Shown here piece by piece: positions 44,514-54,000 of a stretch of DNA of 64,000 bases. A model generated the notes under the pieces. That model searched no databases and was not told the DNA's origin. It worked only from the letters and a program-made list of their open reading frames with translations. The DNA is taken from contig NZ_CP029343.1 in the NCBI RefSeq assembly GCF_003143515.1, forward strand, positions 372,001 to 436,000. Direction: 5' to 3'. A program made the position numbers and the translations under genes. Within the stretch, counting starts at the first letter, position 1, and every line of letters begins with the position of its first letter. The DNA comes from Massilia oculi (lineage in GTDB: Bacteria; Pseudomonadota; Gammaproteobacteria; Burkholderiales; Burkholderiaceae_D).

Positions 44514-45425
44514 ATGCCCAAGAATATTCTCGTGATCGGTGGAACCCGTTTTTTCGGCAAGCTGCTGGTGCAGCGCCTGGTCCGGGCCGGCCACCACGTC
44601 ACCATCGCCACCCGCGGCTACGCACCCGATCCTTTCGGTGAACGCATCACCCGAGTGCGCGTCGACCGCCGCAACGAGCACGCCATGCGCGTCGCCTTCG
44701 CCGGCGTCAAGTTCGACATCGTCTACGACCAGATGTGCCATTCGCCGCTGGACGCCGCCATCTCGAGCCGCGTCTTCGGCGGTCAGGTCGGCCGCTACGT
44801 CATGACCTCGACCATCGACGTCTACCGCGCACTGGAACCGCAGTCGCAGGCCTTCGACGAAGAATCGCTGCACGTCGACGCCCAGCCGATCGATACCGCC
44901 TATCCATGGCACGATCCGGCGCACGCGGTCGACAGCCATGTCGCCGGCAAGGTGCAGGCCGAAGCCTATCTGTACCGCGCCGGCAGCATGCCGGTGGTCA
45001 CCGTGCGCCTGGGCCACGTGCTGGGCGGCCCGGACGATTTCACCGGCCGCCTGGCCCACCACGTCGACCTGGTGCGCCAGGGCGCCGTCCTGCAGTACAC
45101 GAACGCGAAGGCGCGCACCTCCTTCCTCGAGGCGCGCGAGGCGGCCGACTTCCTGGTCTGGGCGGGAGCCCAGCAGTTTACCGGACCGGTGAACGCCGCG
45201 GCCGACGGCGCGCTGTCGGCCTATCAATTGCATGGCCGCGTCGCCGAGGCGCTGGGCGTCGCGGCGCGCACGCGCAAGGTCGCCGCAGGCAGTCCATCGC
45301 CGTTCGACCTGCTCACGCCGCTGATGCTCGACACCGGCCGCGCAACGGAGCTCGGCTACCGCTTCAGCCATACCGGCGACTGGATCGACAGCGCGATCCG
45401 CCAGCACGATCTGGCTCACGTCTGA
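44514..45425 (+). CDS. NAD-dependent epimerase/reductase-like protein (extended SDR)
   Basis: The start is ATG 44514 (MPKNILVIGGTRFFGKLLVQ) after AAGGAAA; 303 residues. VIGGTRFFGKLL is the Rossmann nucleotide-binding turn, and YVMTSTIDVYRALEP holds the Ser-x-x-x-Y region. The catalytic YxxxK is not clean: the region around HVAGKVQAEAYLY keeps Gly-Lys but not Tyr. It resembles isoflavone-reductase or CsaC-type atypical SDRs more than sugar epimerases. Substrate unknown. Confidence 0.75.
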   Translation: MPKNILVIGGTRFFGKLLVQRLVRAGHHVTIATRGYAPDPFGERITRVRVDRRNEHAMRVAFAGVKFDIVYDQMCHSPLDAAISSRVFGGQVGRYVMTSTIDVYRALEPQSQAFDEESLHVDAQPIDTAYPWHDPAHAVDSHVAGKVQAEAYLYRAGSMPVVTVRLGHVLGGPDDFTGRLAHHVDLVRQGAVLQYTNAKARTSFLEAREAADFLVWAGAQQFTGPVNAAADGALSAYQLHGRVAEALGVAARTRKVAAGSPSPFDLLTPLMLDTGRATELGYRFSHTGDWIDSAIRQHDLAHV

Positions 45426-45440
45426 ACCACATCCCGTCAA

Positions 45441-45475
45441 ACGACAACGCCGGCTCGAAGCCGGCGTTGTCGTTT
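45441..45475. terminator. Strong terminator between convergent epimerase and OPT genes
   Basis: ACGACAACGCCGGC (45441-45454) pairs exactly with GCCGGCGTTGTCGT (45460-45473) around TCGAA, followed by TT. It lies between the two convergent stop codons. Confidence 0.85.
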
Positions 45476-45479
45476 GCGC

Positions 45480-47750
45480 TCAGGCCTGTTTCGCCTTCTC
45501 GCGCGCCACCCACCACAGCAGCAGCACGATCGCGCCATACGGAATCATGCTCAGCCAGTTCGCGCCCGCTCCTTCGAAGAACGGGTTCGAGGCCTGGGCC
45601 CAGGCGCCGATCGCGGCGTCGAAGTCGGTGAAGACGCCGGCCGTGATGGCGATGATGATGCCCGCCAGCGCGCCGCCGGCGATATAGCCCGAGGCCAGCA
45701 GCACGCCCGCGCTGCGGTCGCCCGCCGCCTGGCGCTCTTCTTCGTTCAGGTGCGCATTCTGCGGCAGCTTGTTGTTGCGGCGATCGGCCAGCCAGCGCAC
45801 TGTGCCGCCGATCGCGATCGGCAGGGTCGCCACCAGAGGCAGGTAGACGCCGACCGAGAAGGCCAGCGAGGCGATGCCCGCCATCTCCAGCACGATCGCG
45901 ATCATCACGCCGAACAGCACTAGCGTCCATGGCAGTTCCTGGTCCAGGATGCCCTTGATGATGTAGGACATCAGCACCGCCTTCGGCGCATCGTATTTCT
46001 TGACCTCGGTGCCGTCCGGACGCGTGCTGTGGTGGCCGTTGATGCCCGGATCGACCAGGTATGCCACCTCGCCCGCGGCGTCGACGAAGTATTTGCCGGC
46101 CGGGCCGCCCACCGTGTCCGTCTTGTGCCAGACCTTGTAGGTGTTGGGGTCGTCCTTGGCTTGTGGCCCCTGCAGCTGCGCGGTGTCGGTCAATGTCGTG
46201 GGGTCGACCGTGAGGCCAGGCGCCACCTGCGCCGCCGGCACGTAGACGGTGCCGGCTTCGTTCAGCTTGAGCAGGATCGGTCCCAGGATCAGGGCCGAGG
46301 CGAAGGCGCCGCACAGGATCGCATACTGCTGCATGCGCGGCGTCGAGCCGACCAGGTAGCCGGTCTTGAGGTCTTGCGAGGTGGTGCCGGCATTGCTTGC
46401 GGCGATGCAGACGATGGCGCCGACCGACAGCGCGGTCACATAATACTGGCCGCCGGTCCAGCCCATCACCAGGAAGATCAGGCAGGTGAACAGCAGGGTC
46501 GCCACCGCCATGCCCGAAATCGGGTTCGACGACGAGCCGATCTCGCCGGTCAGGCGCGAGGACACGGTGGCGAACAGGAAGCCGAACACCAGGATCAGCA
46601 CCGCACCGAGCACGTTCATGTGCAGCGGCGTGGCCAGCGAGATGATGGCGATGATGGCCAGGCAGCCGATCACGACCCACTTCATCGGGATGTCGCGGTC
46701 GGTGCGCAGGGACACGTCGCCTTTCGACCCCTGCCTCACGCCGGCCAGCCCGCCGCGCAGGCCGTTCCAGATCGTCGGCAGCGAGCGCGCCAGCGAGATC
46801 AGGCCGCCCGCCGCCACCGCGCCGGCGCCGATGTACAGGATGTAGGAGGCGCGGATGTCGTCGCCCGTCATGTCGCGGATCGGAATCGTGGCTGGCGACA
46901 GCGGCACGGTCGCCAGCTCGCCGAAGAACTTGATCATCGGGACCAGCAGCAGCGAGGCCAGCACCCCGCCGGCCGCCATCGTGTAGGCGATGCGCGGGCC
47001 GATGATGTAGCCGACGCCCACCAGTTCGGGCGAGATCTCGGCGCCGATGCTGCCGGTCTTGAGCGGCGCGCCGAACTCGAAGTTGATGGTGTCGCGCCAG
47101 CCCTTGAACGACACGCCCAGCGTTTTATAGAGGATGCCGATGCCGAAGCCGCCGAAGATCAGCATCGCGCGCCTCTTCGCCGTCTTCATGGCTTCGCTGC
47201 CTTCCGCGCTGGCAGCGTCGCGCACCTCGCCCGCCGCTTCGCGCGAGACGTCGGTGGCGGCCGCCTTGAGCACCTCGGCGCAGGCCGTGCCTTCCGGGTA
47301 TTTCAGCTCGCGGTGCTGGTCGACGATCAGCGTGCGGCGCAGCGGGATCATCATCAGGATGCCGAGCAGGCCGCCCAGCACGCCGACCAGCATCACGCGC
47401 GAGATCTCGAGGTCGAAACCGAGGATCATGATGGCCGGCATGGTCACGCCCAGGCCGAAGGCCAGCGATTCGCCGGCCGAGCCGGCCGTTTGCGCCACGC
47501 TGTTCTCGAGGATCGTCGATTCGCGCGCGCCGAGCTTCTTCGCCATGCCGAACAAGGTGATCGCGATCACCGCCACCGGGATCGAGGCGCTGACGGTCAG
47601 GCCCACCTTCAACACCAGGTAGAGCGAGGACGCGCCGAAGATCATGCCCAGGATGACGCCCATGATCAGGGCGCGCGGGGTCATCTCCGGCAGCTGGGCG
47701 GTGGCGGGGATGTAGGGCTTGAAGCCCGCCGGTTTCGAGTCGAATGGCAT
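45480..47750 (-). CDS. Oligopeptide transporter, OPT family
   Basis: The start is ATG 47750 with AAGGAA upstream; 756 residues. TPRALIMGVILGMIFGASSL is the conserved N-terminal helix, with QTAGSAGESLAFGLGVTMPA, YPEGTACAEVLKAAATD and SNAGTTSQDLKTGYLVG the family signatures. About 15 membrane segments; a periplasmic or cytoplasmic insert of ~90 residues is near 500-590. OPT proteins carry oligopeptides or metal-siderophore complexes. Its closeness to a POT transporter is notable but the genes are not in one operon. Confidence 0.92.
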   Translation of the reverse strand: MPFDSKPAGFKPYIPATAQLPEMTPRALIMGVILGMIFGASSLYLVLKVGLTVSASIPVAVIAITLFGMAKKLGARESTILENSVAQTAGSAGESLAFGLGVTMPAIMILGFDLEISRVMLVGVLGGLLGILMMIPLRRTLIVDQHRELKYPEGTACAEVLKAAATDVSREAAGEVRDAASAEGSEAMKTAKRRAMLIFGGFGIGILYKTLGVSFKGWRDTINFEFGAPLKTGSIGAEISPELVGVGYIIGPRIAYTMAAGGVLASLLLVPMIKFFGELATVPLSPATIPIRDMTGDDIRASYILYIGAGAVAAGGLISLARSLPTIWNGLRGGLAGVRQGSKGDVSLRTDRDIPMKWVVIGCLAIIAIISLATPLHMNVLGAVLILVFGFLFATVSSRLTGEIGSSSNPISGMAVATLLFTCLIFLVMGWTGGQYYVTALSVGAIVCIAASNAGTTSQDLKTGYLVGSTPRMQQYAILCGAFASALILGPILLKLNEAGTVYVPAAQVAPGLTVDPTTLTDTAQLQGPQAKDDPNTYKVWHKTDTVGGPAGKYFVDAAGEVAYLVDPGINGHHSTRPDGTEVKKYDAPKAVLMSYIIKGILDQELPWTLVLFGVMIAIVLEMAGIASLAFSVGVYLPLVATLPIAIGGTVRWLADRRNNKLPQNAHLNEEERQAAGDRSAGVLLASGYIAGGALAGIIIAITAGVFTDFDAAIGAWAQASNPFFEGAGANWLSMIPYGAIVLLLWWVAREKAKQA

Positions 47751-47904
47751 GGAATTCCTTCGTTGCGGATGCGGCCCGCCATGCCGGCGGCGGACCCAAA
47801 GCGAGAATATCGCACATGCACGAACGGAAAGAAAGCGCAGATTGAAAGCGATTATAATCGCCCGCTCATGGCCGTAAATATGGCGTAATAGCGAGAGTCA
47901 GGCA

Positions 47905-50358
47905 GTGAGCGACACCGACAAGAAGTCCGGAAACCCAATCCGCATGAAGCATGTGAATGCATTCATCCTGCTCGTGCTGGCGGCCCTGCTGCTCGCCGGC
48001 GCCGGCGCCGTCGTCTACGTGATGACGGCGATCCTTCCGAAGGTGCCGCCGATCGACGCCGTGACCGACTACCGCCCCAAGATCCCGCTGCGCATCTACA
48101 CGGCCGACAATGTGCTGATCGGCCAGTTCGGCGTCGAGCACCGCGACTTCGTGCCGATCGCGAAGATCCCCTTGACGATGAAAACCGCCGTGCTCGCGAT
48201 CGAGGACACGCGTTTCTATGAACACGGTGGCATCGACTTCATCCGCGCGCTGGGCGCGGCGCGCGCCAACCTGCGCGGCGGCTTCCGGCAAGGCGCATCG
48301 ACCATCACGATGCAGGTGGCGCGCAACTTCTTCCTCACCAACGAAAAAACCCTCGCGCGCAAGTTCACCGAGATCGCGCTGGCCTACAAGATCGAGGACT
48401 CGCTCACCAAGGACCAGATCCTCGAGCTGTACATGAACCAGATCTACCTGGGCCAGCGCTCCTATGGCTTTTCGAGCGCGGCGCGCAGCTACTTCGGCAA
48501 GACGCTCGACCAGCTCACGCTGGCCGAGACCGCGATGCTGGCCGGCCTGCCCCAGAACCCGGCGCGCACCAATCCGGTGTCCAACCCCAAGCGCGCGCAG
48601 GCCCGCCAGCACGCCATCCTCAAGCGCCTGCTGGAACTGGGCGAAATCAACGAAACGCAATACCGCCAGGCGCTGGCGGAACCGCTGCGCGTCAAGCGCG
48701 ACGCCGGCCAATCCTTCGCTACCCGCGCCGAATACGTGGCCGAGCTGGCGCGTCAGGCCGTCTACCAGCAGTTCGGCGAGGAAGCGTATACGCGCGGCAT
48801 CACCGTCACCACCACCATCCTGGCGGCCGAGCAGAACGCCGCCTACGACTCGGTGCGGCGCAACGTGCTGGCCTATGACCAGCGCCATGGCTATCGCGGG
48901 CCGGAAGCGCGCGTCGAGCTGCCGCTGGATGCCGAGGAACGCGAGGAAGCGATCGTGGACGCGCTGCAGAAGCGCCCGAGCAGCGACGGCCTGCTGCCGG
49001 CCGTGGTGCTCAAGGCCAGCAGCGAAGAGGTGCTGGTCGACACGCTGTCCGGCGACGACGTCACCATCCGCGGCGCCGGACTCAAGTTCGCCGCCAATGC
49101 CTTGTCCCCCAAGGCGCGCGAGAACGTCAGGATCACCCCGGGCGCCATCATCCGCATCAGCAAGCGCACTGACAAGGATGGCGACTGGGCCATCACCCAG
49201 GTGCCGCAGGTGGCCGCGGCCTTCGTCGCGATCGACGCCGACACCGGCGCCTACCACGCGCTGGTGGGCGGCTTCGACTACAACCTGCAGAAGTTCAACC
49301 ACGTGACCCAGGCCTGGCGCCAGCCGGGATCGAGCATCAAGCCCTTCGTGTATTCGGCTGCGCTGGAAAAAGGCTATTCGCCGACCACCCGCATCCTGGA
49401 CGCGCCGATCGAGCTGCCCGGCGCCACGCTCGAGACGCCCTGGACGCCGCAGAACGACGACGGCGTGTTCGACGGCGAAGTCACGCTGCGCCAGGCGCTG
49501 GTGAAGTCGAAGAACGTGCCGACGGTGCGCGTGCTGCGCGCGGTGTCGGTCGACTTCGCCCACCAGTACCTGGAGCACTTCGGCTTCGACCTGGCGCGCC
49601 ATCCGAAGAACTACACGATGGCCCTCGGCACCGGCGCCGTCACGCCGCTGCAGCTGGCCGGCGGCTATGCGGTGTTCGCCAACGGCGGCTACCGCGTCAA
49701 GCCCTACCTGATCGCGCGCATCCAGGACGGCAACGGCGCCGTCATCCTCGAGGCCGCGCCGCCACAAGCGAAGAACGAAGCCAACCGCGCGGTCACCGCG
49801 CGCAACGCCTTCGTGGTCGACAGCATGCTGCGCGACGTGGCCCGCTTCGGCACCGCCGCCGGCGCCACCAAACAGCTGGGACGGCAAGACCTGGCCGGCA
49901 AGACCGGCACCACCAACGACGCCGTCGACGGCTGGTTCGCCGGCTACGCCGGCAATGTGGTGGCGGTGTCGTGGATGGGCTACGACGAACCGCGTTCGCT
50001 GGGCGGCCGCGAATTCGGCTCGACGCTCGCCATGCCGATCTGGATCGACTACATGCGGGCGGCGCTGGCCAAGGCGCCGCCGGTGGAGCGCACGCCGCCC
50101 GAGGACGTGGTGCACGACGGCGAGGACTGGATCTATCCGGAATTCATCGATGCGGGCGAAACCCGCACGATCGACATCGAGCAGGCGCCCGTGGAACAGC
50201 CGCCGGACCTGCCGCCCGGCAGCCAGGAAGTGCCGCCCGACGCCTCGCCGTTCGACGAACGTCCGGCCATCGAGGCATTGCCGCCGATCGCGCCACCACC
50301 TGCGCCGCCACCGGCTGCGCCGCCGCCCGACCCGCCCGCCCAAAACAGCTTGTGGTAA
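47905..50358 (+). CDS. mrcA: Penicillin-binding protein 1A, class A
   Basis: The start is taken as GTG 47905 (preceded by AGGC); ATG 47944 is an alternative. 817 residues. A membrane helix at ~18-42 is followed by the GT51 transglycosylase: AIEDTRFYEHGGIDFIRAL, GASTITMQVARNFFL, KILELYMNQIYLGQ-like. The transpeptidase has QPGSSIKPFVYSAAL (SxxK), VKSKNVPTVR (SxN) and LAGKTGTTNDAVDGWFAGY (KTG). The last ~45 residues are Pro-rich. It polymerises and crosslinks peptidoglycan. Divergent from the OPT gene. Confidence 0.95.
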   Translation: MSDTDKKSGNPIRMKHVNAFILLVLAALLLAGAGAVVYVMTAILPKVPPIDAVTDYRPKIPLRIYTADNVLIGQFGVEHRDFVPIAKIPLTMKTAVLAIEDTRFYEHGGIDFIRALGAARANLRGGFRQGASTITMQVARNFFLTNEKTLARKFTEIALAYKIEDSLTKDQILELYMNQIYLGQRSYGFSSAARSYFGKTLDQLTLAETAMLAGLPQNPARTNPVSNPKRAQARQHAILKRLLELGEINETQYRQALAEPLRVKRDAGQSFATRAEYVAELARQAVYQQFGEEAYTRGITVTTTILAAEQNAAYDSVRRNVLAYDQRHGYRGPEARVELPLDAEEREEAIVDALQKRPSSDGLLPAVVLKASSEEVLVDTLSGDDVTIRGAGLKFAANALSPKARENVRITPGAIIRISKRTDKDGDWAITQVPQVAAAFVAIDADTGAYHALVGGFDYNLQKFNHVTQAWRQPGSSIKPFVYSAALEKGYSPTTRILDAPIELPGATLETPWTPQNDDGVFDGEVTLRQALVKSKNVPTVRVLRAVSVDFAHQYLEHFGFDLARHPKNYTMALGTGAVTPLQLAGGYAVFANGGYRVKPYLIARIQDGNGAVILEAAPPQAKNEANRAVTARNAFVVDSMLRDVARFGTAAGATKQLGRQDLAGKTGTTNDAVDGWFAGYAGNVVAVSWMGYDEPRSLGGREFGSTLAMPIWIDYMRAALAKAPPVERTPPEDVVHDGEDWIYPEFIDAGETRTIDIEQAPVEQPPDLPPGSQEVPPDASPFDERPAIEALPPIAPPPAPPPAAPPPDPPAQNSLW

Positions 50359-50362
50359 TCTT

Positions 50363-50394
50363 CCAGGTTCCCGGCATGGCAGCCGGGAACCTGG
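50363..50394 (+). terminator. Hairpin after mrcA, possible terminator
   Basis: CCAGGTTCCCGGC (50363-50375) and GCCGGGAACCTGG (50382-50394) form a perfect 13-bp stem with a 6-nt loop just after the stop. No T-run follows, so it is terminator-like rather than a canonical intrinsic terminator. Confidence 0.55.
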
Positions 50395-50508
50395 CGCACA
50401 GTCGCAGAGTCAGTACAGGGGCGGCTTATTTATCGCCCCATCCATCACGCATGCAGCACCGCACGCAGCATCCTGGCCACGCATCACCTTGCTTAAAGGA
50501 GAAGAATC

Positions 50509-50868
50509 ATGGCGTATGTTGACGGTTTTGTCCTGCCCCTCCCTGAATCGAAGATCGACGAGTACCGCGCCCAGGCCAAACTGGCCGGCCAGGTCTGGCG
50601 CGAACACGGTGCGCTCGAATACCGCGAATGGATCGCGGACGACGTCAAGCCGGGCGAACACACCTCGTTCCCGCAGAGCGTCAAGCTGGAAGACGGCGAG
50701 ACCGTCATCCTGGCATGGGCGGTATACGAGTCGCGCGCCCAGCGCGACGCCACGCTCGAGAAAGTGATGAAAGACCCGCGCCTGACCGACATGATGAAGC
50801 CGGGCGGCGTGCCCTTCGACGGCAAGCGCATGTTCTTCGGCGGATTCGAGAACCTGGTCGATCTGTAG
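50509..50868 (+). CDS. DUF1428 family protein (YbaA-like)
   Basis: ATG 50509 after AAAGGAGAAGAATC; 119 residues. YVDGFVLPLPESKIDEYRAQ, EHGALEYREWIADDVKPGE and PFDGKRMFFGGFENLVDL cover the whole DUF1428 domain, a dimeric alpha/beta-barrel-like fold of unknown role. Stands alone before the photoactive-yellow-protein-like operon. Confidence 0.9.
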   Translation: MAYVDGFVLPLPESKIDEYRAQAKLAGQVWREHGALEYREWIADDVKPGEHTSFPQSVKLEDGETVILAWAVYESRAQRDATLEKVMKDPRLTDMMKPGGVPFDGKRMFFGGFENLVDL

Positions 50869-50929
50869 CGGCCAGGCGTGTCGGAACGATACGCATATCG
50901 AGAAATGTGACGCCGAAGGGCGTGCACGG

Positions 50930-50958
50930 TTGACACTGCACCGTTTCACATGCAACAT
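50930..50958 (+). promoter_or_regulatory. Possible sigma-70 promoter for the PYP-like operon
   Basis: TTGACA at 50930-50935 is a perfect -35, with CAACAT at 50953-50958 as a weak -10 at 17-bp spacing. If used, the transcript starts near 50965. That excludes an ATG at 50950 and favours translation from 51001. Confidence 0.4.
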
Positions 50959-51000
50959 CTGTTTCTCACATTCAATAGCCGCGTAGCGGCATCCGACACC

Positions 51001-51393
51001 ATGACCGCAACGCCCCTGACCTTCGACGCGCCCGACCTGGCTGCGCGCCTGGACCAATGCACGCCGGAACAGCTCGACGCGCTCGAGTTCGGCGTCATCG
51101 GCTTCGGCGCCGACAACAACGTCACGCTGTACAACGCCTTCGAATCCCGGGCCGCCGGCCTGTCGCCCCAGCGAGTGCTGGGCCAGCCCCTGTTCACGAC
51201 CGTCGCCCCCTGCATGAACAATTTCATGGTGGCCCAGCGTTTCGAAGACGCCAAGGAAGAGAACATCGTGCTGGACGACACCATCGACTACGTGCTGACC
51301 CTGCGCATGCGCCCGGTCAAGGTGGCGCTGCGCCTGCTGTCGACCCCGGGTGGCGCCGCGCGCTACGTGCTGGTCCAGCGCCAGCCGCGGTAG
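51001..51393 (+). CDS. Photoactive yellow protein (PYP) homologue, PAS-type blue-light sensor
   Basis: The start at ATG 51001 gives 130 residues, close to the 125 of PYP, and places the conserved positions at a constant +2 offset. LEFGVIGFGADNNVTLYNA matches the first PAS strands. Tyr44 (PYP Tyr42), Glu48 (Glu46) and the chromophore cysteine Cys71 (Cys69, in VAPC) are all kept; the Thr50 position is Ala. The C-terminal strands (TLRMRPVKVALRLLST, YVLVQR) also align. In PYP the cysteine carries p-coumaric acid. No tyrosine ammonia-lyase or coumaryl-CoA ligase gene is in the window, so chromophore supply is unknown. It opens a three-gene operon with two PAS proteins. Confidence 0.85.
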   Translation: MTATPLTFDAPDLAARLDQCTPEQLDALEFGVIGFGADNNVTLYNAFESRAAGLSPQRVLGQPLFTTVAPCMNNFMVAQRFEDAKEENIVLDDTIDYVLTLRMRPVKVALRLLSTPGGAARYVLVQRQPR

Positions 51394-51400
51394 GCCCCCG

Positions 51401-52219
51401 ATGAGCCGGGAGTCACACGATATCGGCGCCGAGCACGAGGCGCTGATCCAGTTCCTGTACCTGGCGCCGGTGGGCCTGGTGCAGACCAACGTCCAGGGCG
51501 ACGTCACCATGATGAATCCGGTGGCGGCCCAGCTCCTGATGCCGCTGTCGCGCGACGGCGGCCTGGACAACCTGTTCACGGCCCTGGCCCGGGTGGCGCC
51601 CGAATTACGCGAGCGAACCGACCGGCACGACGAACCCTACGGCAAGATCTGCGACGGCCTGCACGTCTACCTGGAAGCCGGCGCGGGCGCCAGGCGCGCG
51701 CCGCAGATCCTGGCGCTTACCCTGCTCAAGCTCGATCCCGAACGCATCATGGCGGTGATCGACGACATCACCGAACAGGTGCGGCGCGAGCGCCGGCTGC
51801 GCCAGAACGACGCCTGGCTCAACGCCATCCTCACCGGTGTCCAGGATTACGCCCTGGTGAGCCTCGACCTGCAGGGCCGGCTCTGCGACTGGAACGCGAG
51901 CGTCATGCGCGTCACCGGTTTCGGGCCCGAAGCCGTCGGCCGGCCGTTCACGATCTTCTATCCGCCTGACGCGGTGGCGCTCGAGTACCGCCAGGACCGG
52001 CTGCGCGAGGCCGACGCCAGCGGCTGGTCGCTCGACGAGGGCCGCCGCCAGCGCGCCGACGGCAGCGTGTTCTGGGGCAGCACGCTGGTCGCGCCGCTGC
52101 CGGAGCGCGAACCGCTGCCCGGCGACCTCGAGGGCGCCGCCTACTGCCTGATCCTGCGCGATCTCGGCAAACCACAGGACATGGCTGCCCGCCATCAGGA
52201 GAACGCCCATGCAGCATGA
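51401..52219 (+). CDS. Double-PAS signalling protein without output domain
   Basis: ATG 51401, 7 nt after the PYP-like stop; 272 residues. PAS-A (~10-130) has FLYLAPVGLVQTNVQGDV and NPVAAQLLMPLSRDGGLDNL. PAS-B (~150-265) is a classical S-box: ILTGVQDYALVSLDLQGRL, DWNASVMRVTGFGPEAVGR, RQRADGSVFWGSTLVAPL. No kinase, GGDEF, EAL or HTH domain follows. Its first PAS domain is clearly paralogous to that of the next protein. It overlaps that gene by 11 nt. A relay between the PYP-like sensor and the EAL protein is plausible inference. Confidence 0.85.
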   Translation: MSRESHDIGAEHEALIQFLYLAPVGLVQTNVQGDVTMMNPVAAQLLMPLSRDGGLDNLFTALARVAPELRERTDRHDEPYGKICDGLHVYLEAGAGARRAPQILALTLLKLDPERIMAVIDDITEQVRRERRLRQNDAWLNAILTGVQDYALVSLDLQGRLCDWNASVMRVTGFGPEAVGRPFTIFYPPDAVALEYRQDRLREADASGWSLDEGRRQRADGSVFWGSTLVAPLPEREPLPGDLEGAAYCLILRDLGKPQDMAARHQENAHAA

Positions 52220-53981
52220 ACCGGTCGACGCGTACGAAACGCTGGTGCAGTTCCTGTACCGGGCCCCGATCGGCCTGGCCCAGACCACGCTCGACGGCAC
52301 GGTCGAGATGCTCAATCCGATGGCCTCGAACCTCCTGATGCCGCTCGCCACCGACGCCGGCCTGGATAACCTGTTCGGCGTGCTGGCGCCGGTCGCGCCC
52401 CAGCTGCCGGCCATGGTGGAAGCCTTCATCGAACCTTCCGGCATGATCTGCGAAGGCCTGCGCCTGCCGGTCGGCGTGCACCATCCCGCCAGCGGCTCGC
52501 TGCAGGTGCTGTCGCTCAACCTCACGAAGCTCGACCCCGAGCGCCTGATGGCGACCGTGGCCGACGCCACTTTCGAGGTCCAGCGCGAGCAAGAGATGCT
52601 GTCGCGGCGCCTGCGCAACGCCGCCCGCACCGACAGCCTGACCCGCATGCCCAACCGCGCGGCGGTGCGCGAAGAGCTTCAGCGCCTGCTCGCGCGGCCG
52701 CAGGACGGGAACGGCTTCGCCGTGCTCACCCTGAACTGCGACCGCTTCCGCCAGCTCAACGACAGCCTGGGCCAGGCCGGCGGCGACCAGCTGCTGATGC
52801 ACATGGCCGACCGCCTGCGCGGCGCATTGCGCCCGCCCACGAACCTGATCGAACCGGTCACGCGCAGCGGCCAGCTGGCGGCGCGCGTCGGCGCCGACGA
52901 ATTCGTCGTGGTGCTGGACGGCCTGCGCACACGGCATGACGCCGAACGGGTCGCACTGCGCCTGCTGGAAGCCCTCGCCCACCCGTATGTGATCGGCGGC
53001 CACGAGATCGTGTGCAGCGCCAGCCTGGGGCTGGCTTGGGGCCCCGACGCGGTGGCGCACGATGAGCACGATGAGCACGATGCCGACAGCCTGCTGCGCG
53101 ACGCCGGCATCGCCATGGTCGAGGCCAAGCGCGCCGGCGGCAACCGCCACGCGGTGTTCGAGGCCAGCATGCGCGAGCGTGCGGCGCGCCGCGCCGACAT
53201 CGAAGCCGACCTGCGCCAGGCCCTGGCCGAGGAACAGCTGTTCGTGGTCTACCAGCCGGTGGTGCGCCTGCTGCCGGACGGTGGCGTCGATCGCGCGGCC
53301 GGGGTCGAGGCGCTGGTGCGCTGGCGCCATCCGCAACGCGGCATCGTGCCGCCGATCGAATTCATCCAGGTGGCCGAAGAGTGCGGCCTGATCGGCGCTT
53401 TGGGCGACTTCGTGCTGGCGCGCGCCTGCAGCGACTTCATGGACTGGCAGGCGCGTCTTGGCGACGCGGCGCCGCGCCTGATGGCGGTCAACCTGTCGCG
53501 CGCGCAGCTCGGCCAGGCCGGCTGGATCGCCAGCGTCGCCGCCGTGCTGCGCGCGACCGGCATGCCGCCCGCCTGCCTGCAGCTCGAAGTCACCGAAAGC
53601 CTCGCGGCCCAGGACCAGGACACGCAGGTCCGCCTGCACGAGCTGAAGGCGCTCGGCGTCAAACTGGCGCTGGACGACTTCGGCACCGGCTACTCGTCGC
53701 TGTCGAGCCTGCACCTACTGCCGGTGGACACGGTCAAGATCGACCGCTCTTTCGTGTGCCAGGCCGATACCAGCTTCCACCACCGGGTGCTGATCGAGGC
53801 GACCGTGAAGGTGGCGCAGAGCCTGGGCATGACGACGGTGGCCGAAGGCATCGAGACCCGCTCGCAGCTCGACGTGGTGCGGGAGCAGCGCTGCGACAAG
53901 GTGCAGGGATATTATTTCAGCCGGCCACTGCCGGCGTCGGAACTGCTCGACTGGCTGGCCCTGGAAACAGCTACGGCCTGA
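52209..53981 (+). CDS. PAS-GGDEF-EAL protein, probable c-di-GMP phosphodiesterase
   Basis: ATG 52209, 590 residues. PAS at ~8-120 (FLYRAPIGLAQTTLDGTV). The GGDEF domain (~140-300) has its signature as RVGADEFVVVL, so the second glycine is Ala and cyclase activity is doubtful. The EAL domain (~325-585) is complete: GVEALVRWRHP, EVTESLAAQ, ALDDFGTGYSSLSSL, KIDRSF and AEGIETRSQL. Degradation of c-di-GMP is predicted, perhaps with GTP sensing by the GADEF domain. Last gene of the PYP-like operon. Confidence 0.9.
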   Translation: MQHEPVDAYETLVQFLYRAPIGLAQTTLDGTVEMLNPMASNLLMPLATDAGLDNLFGVLAPVAPQLPAMVEAFIEPSGMICEGLRLPVGVHHPASGSLQVLSLNLTKLDPERLMATVADATFEVQREQEMLSRRLRNAARTDSLTRMPNRAAVREELQRLLARPQDGNGFAVLTLNCDRFRQLNDSLGQAGGDQLLMHMADRLRGALRPPTNLIEPVTRSGQLAARVGADEFVVVLDGLRTRHDAERVALRLLEALAHPYVIGGHEIVCSASLGLAWGPDAVAHDEHDEHDADSLLRDAGIAMVEAKRAGGNRHAVFEASMRERAARRADIEADLRQALAEEQLFVVYQPVVRLLPDGGVDRAAGVEALVRWRHPQRGIVPPIEFIQVAEECGLIGALGDFVLARACSDFMDWQARLGDAAPRLMAVNLSRAQLGQAGWIASVAAVLRATGMPPACLQLEVTESLAAQDQDTQVRLHELKALGVKLALDDFGTGYSSLSSLHLLPVDTVKIDRSFVCQADTSFHHRVLIEATVKVAQSLGMTTVAEGIETRSQLDVVREQRCDKVQGYYFSRPLPASELLDWLALETATA

Positions 53982-54000
53982 CGCCTGGCTAAGGTGGATT

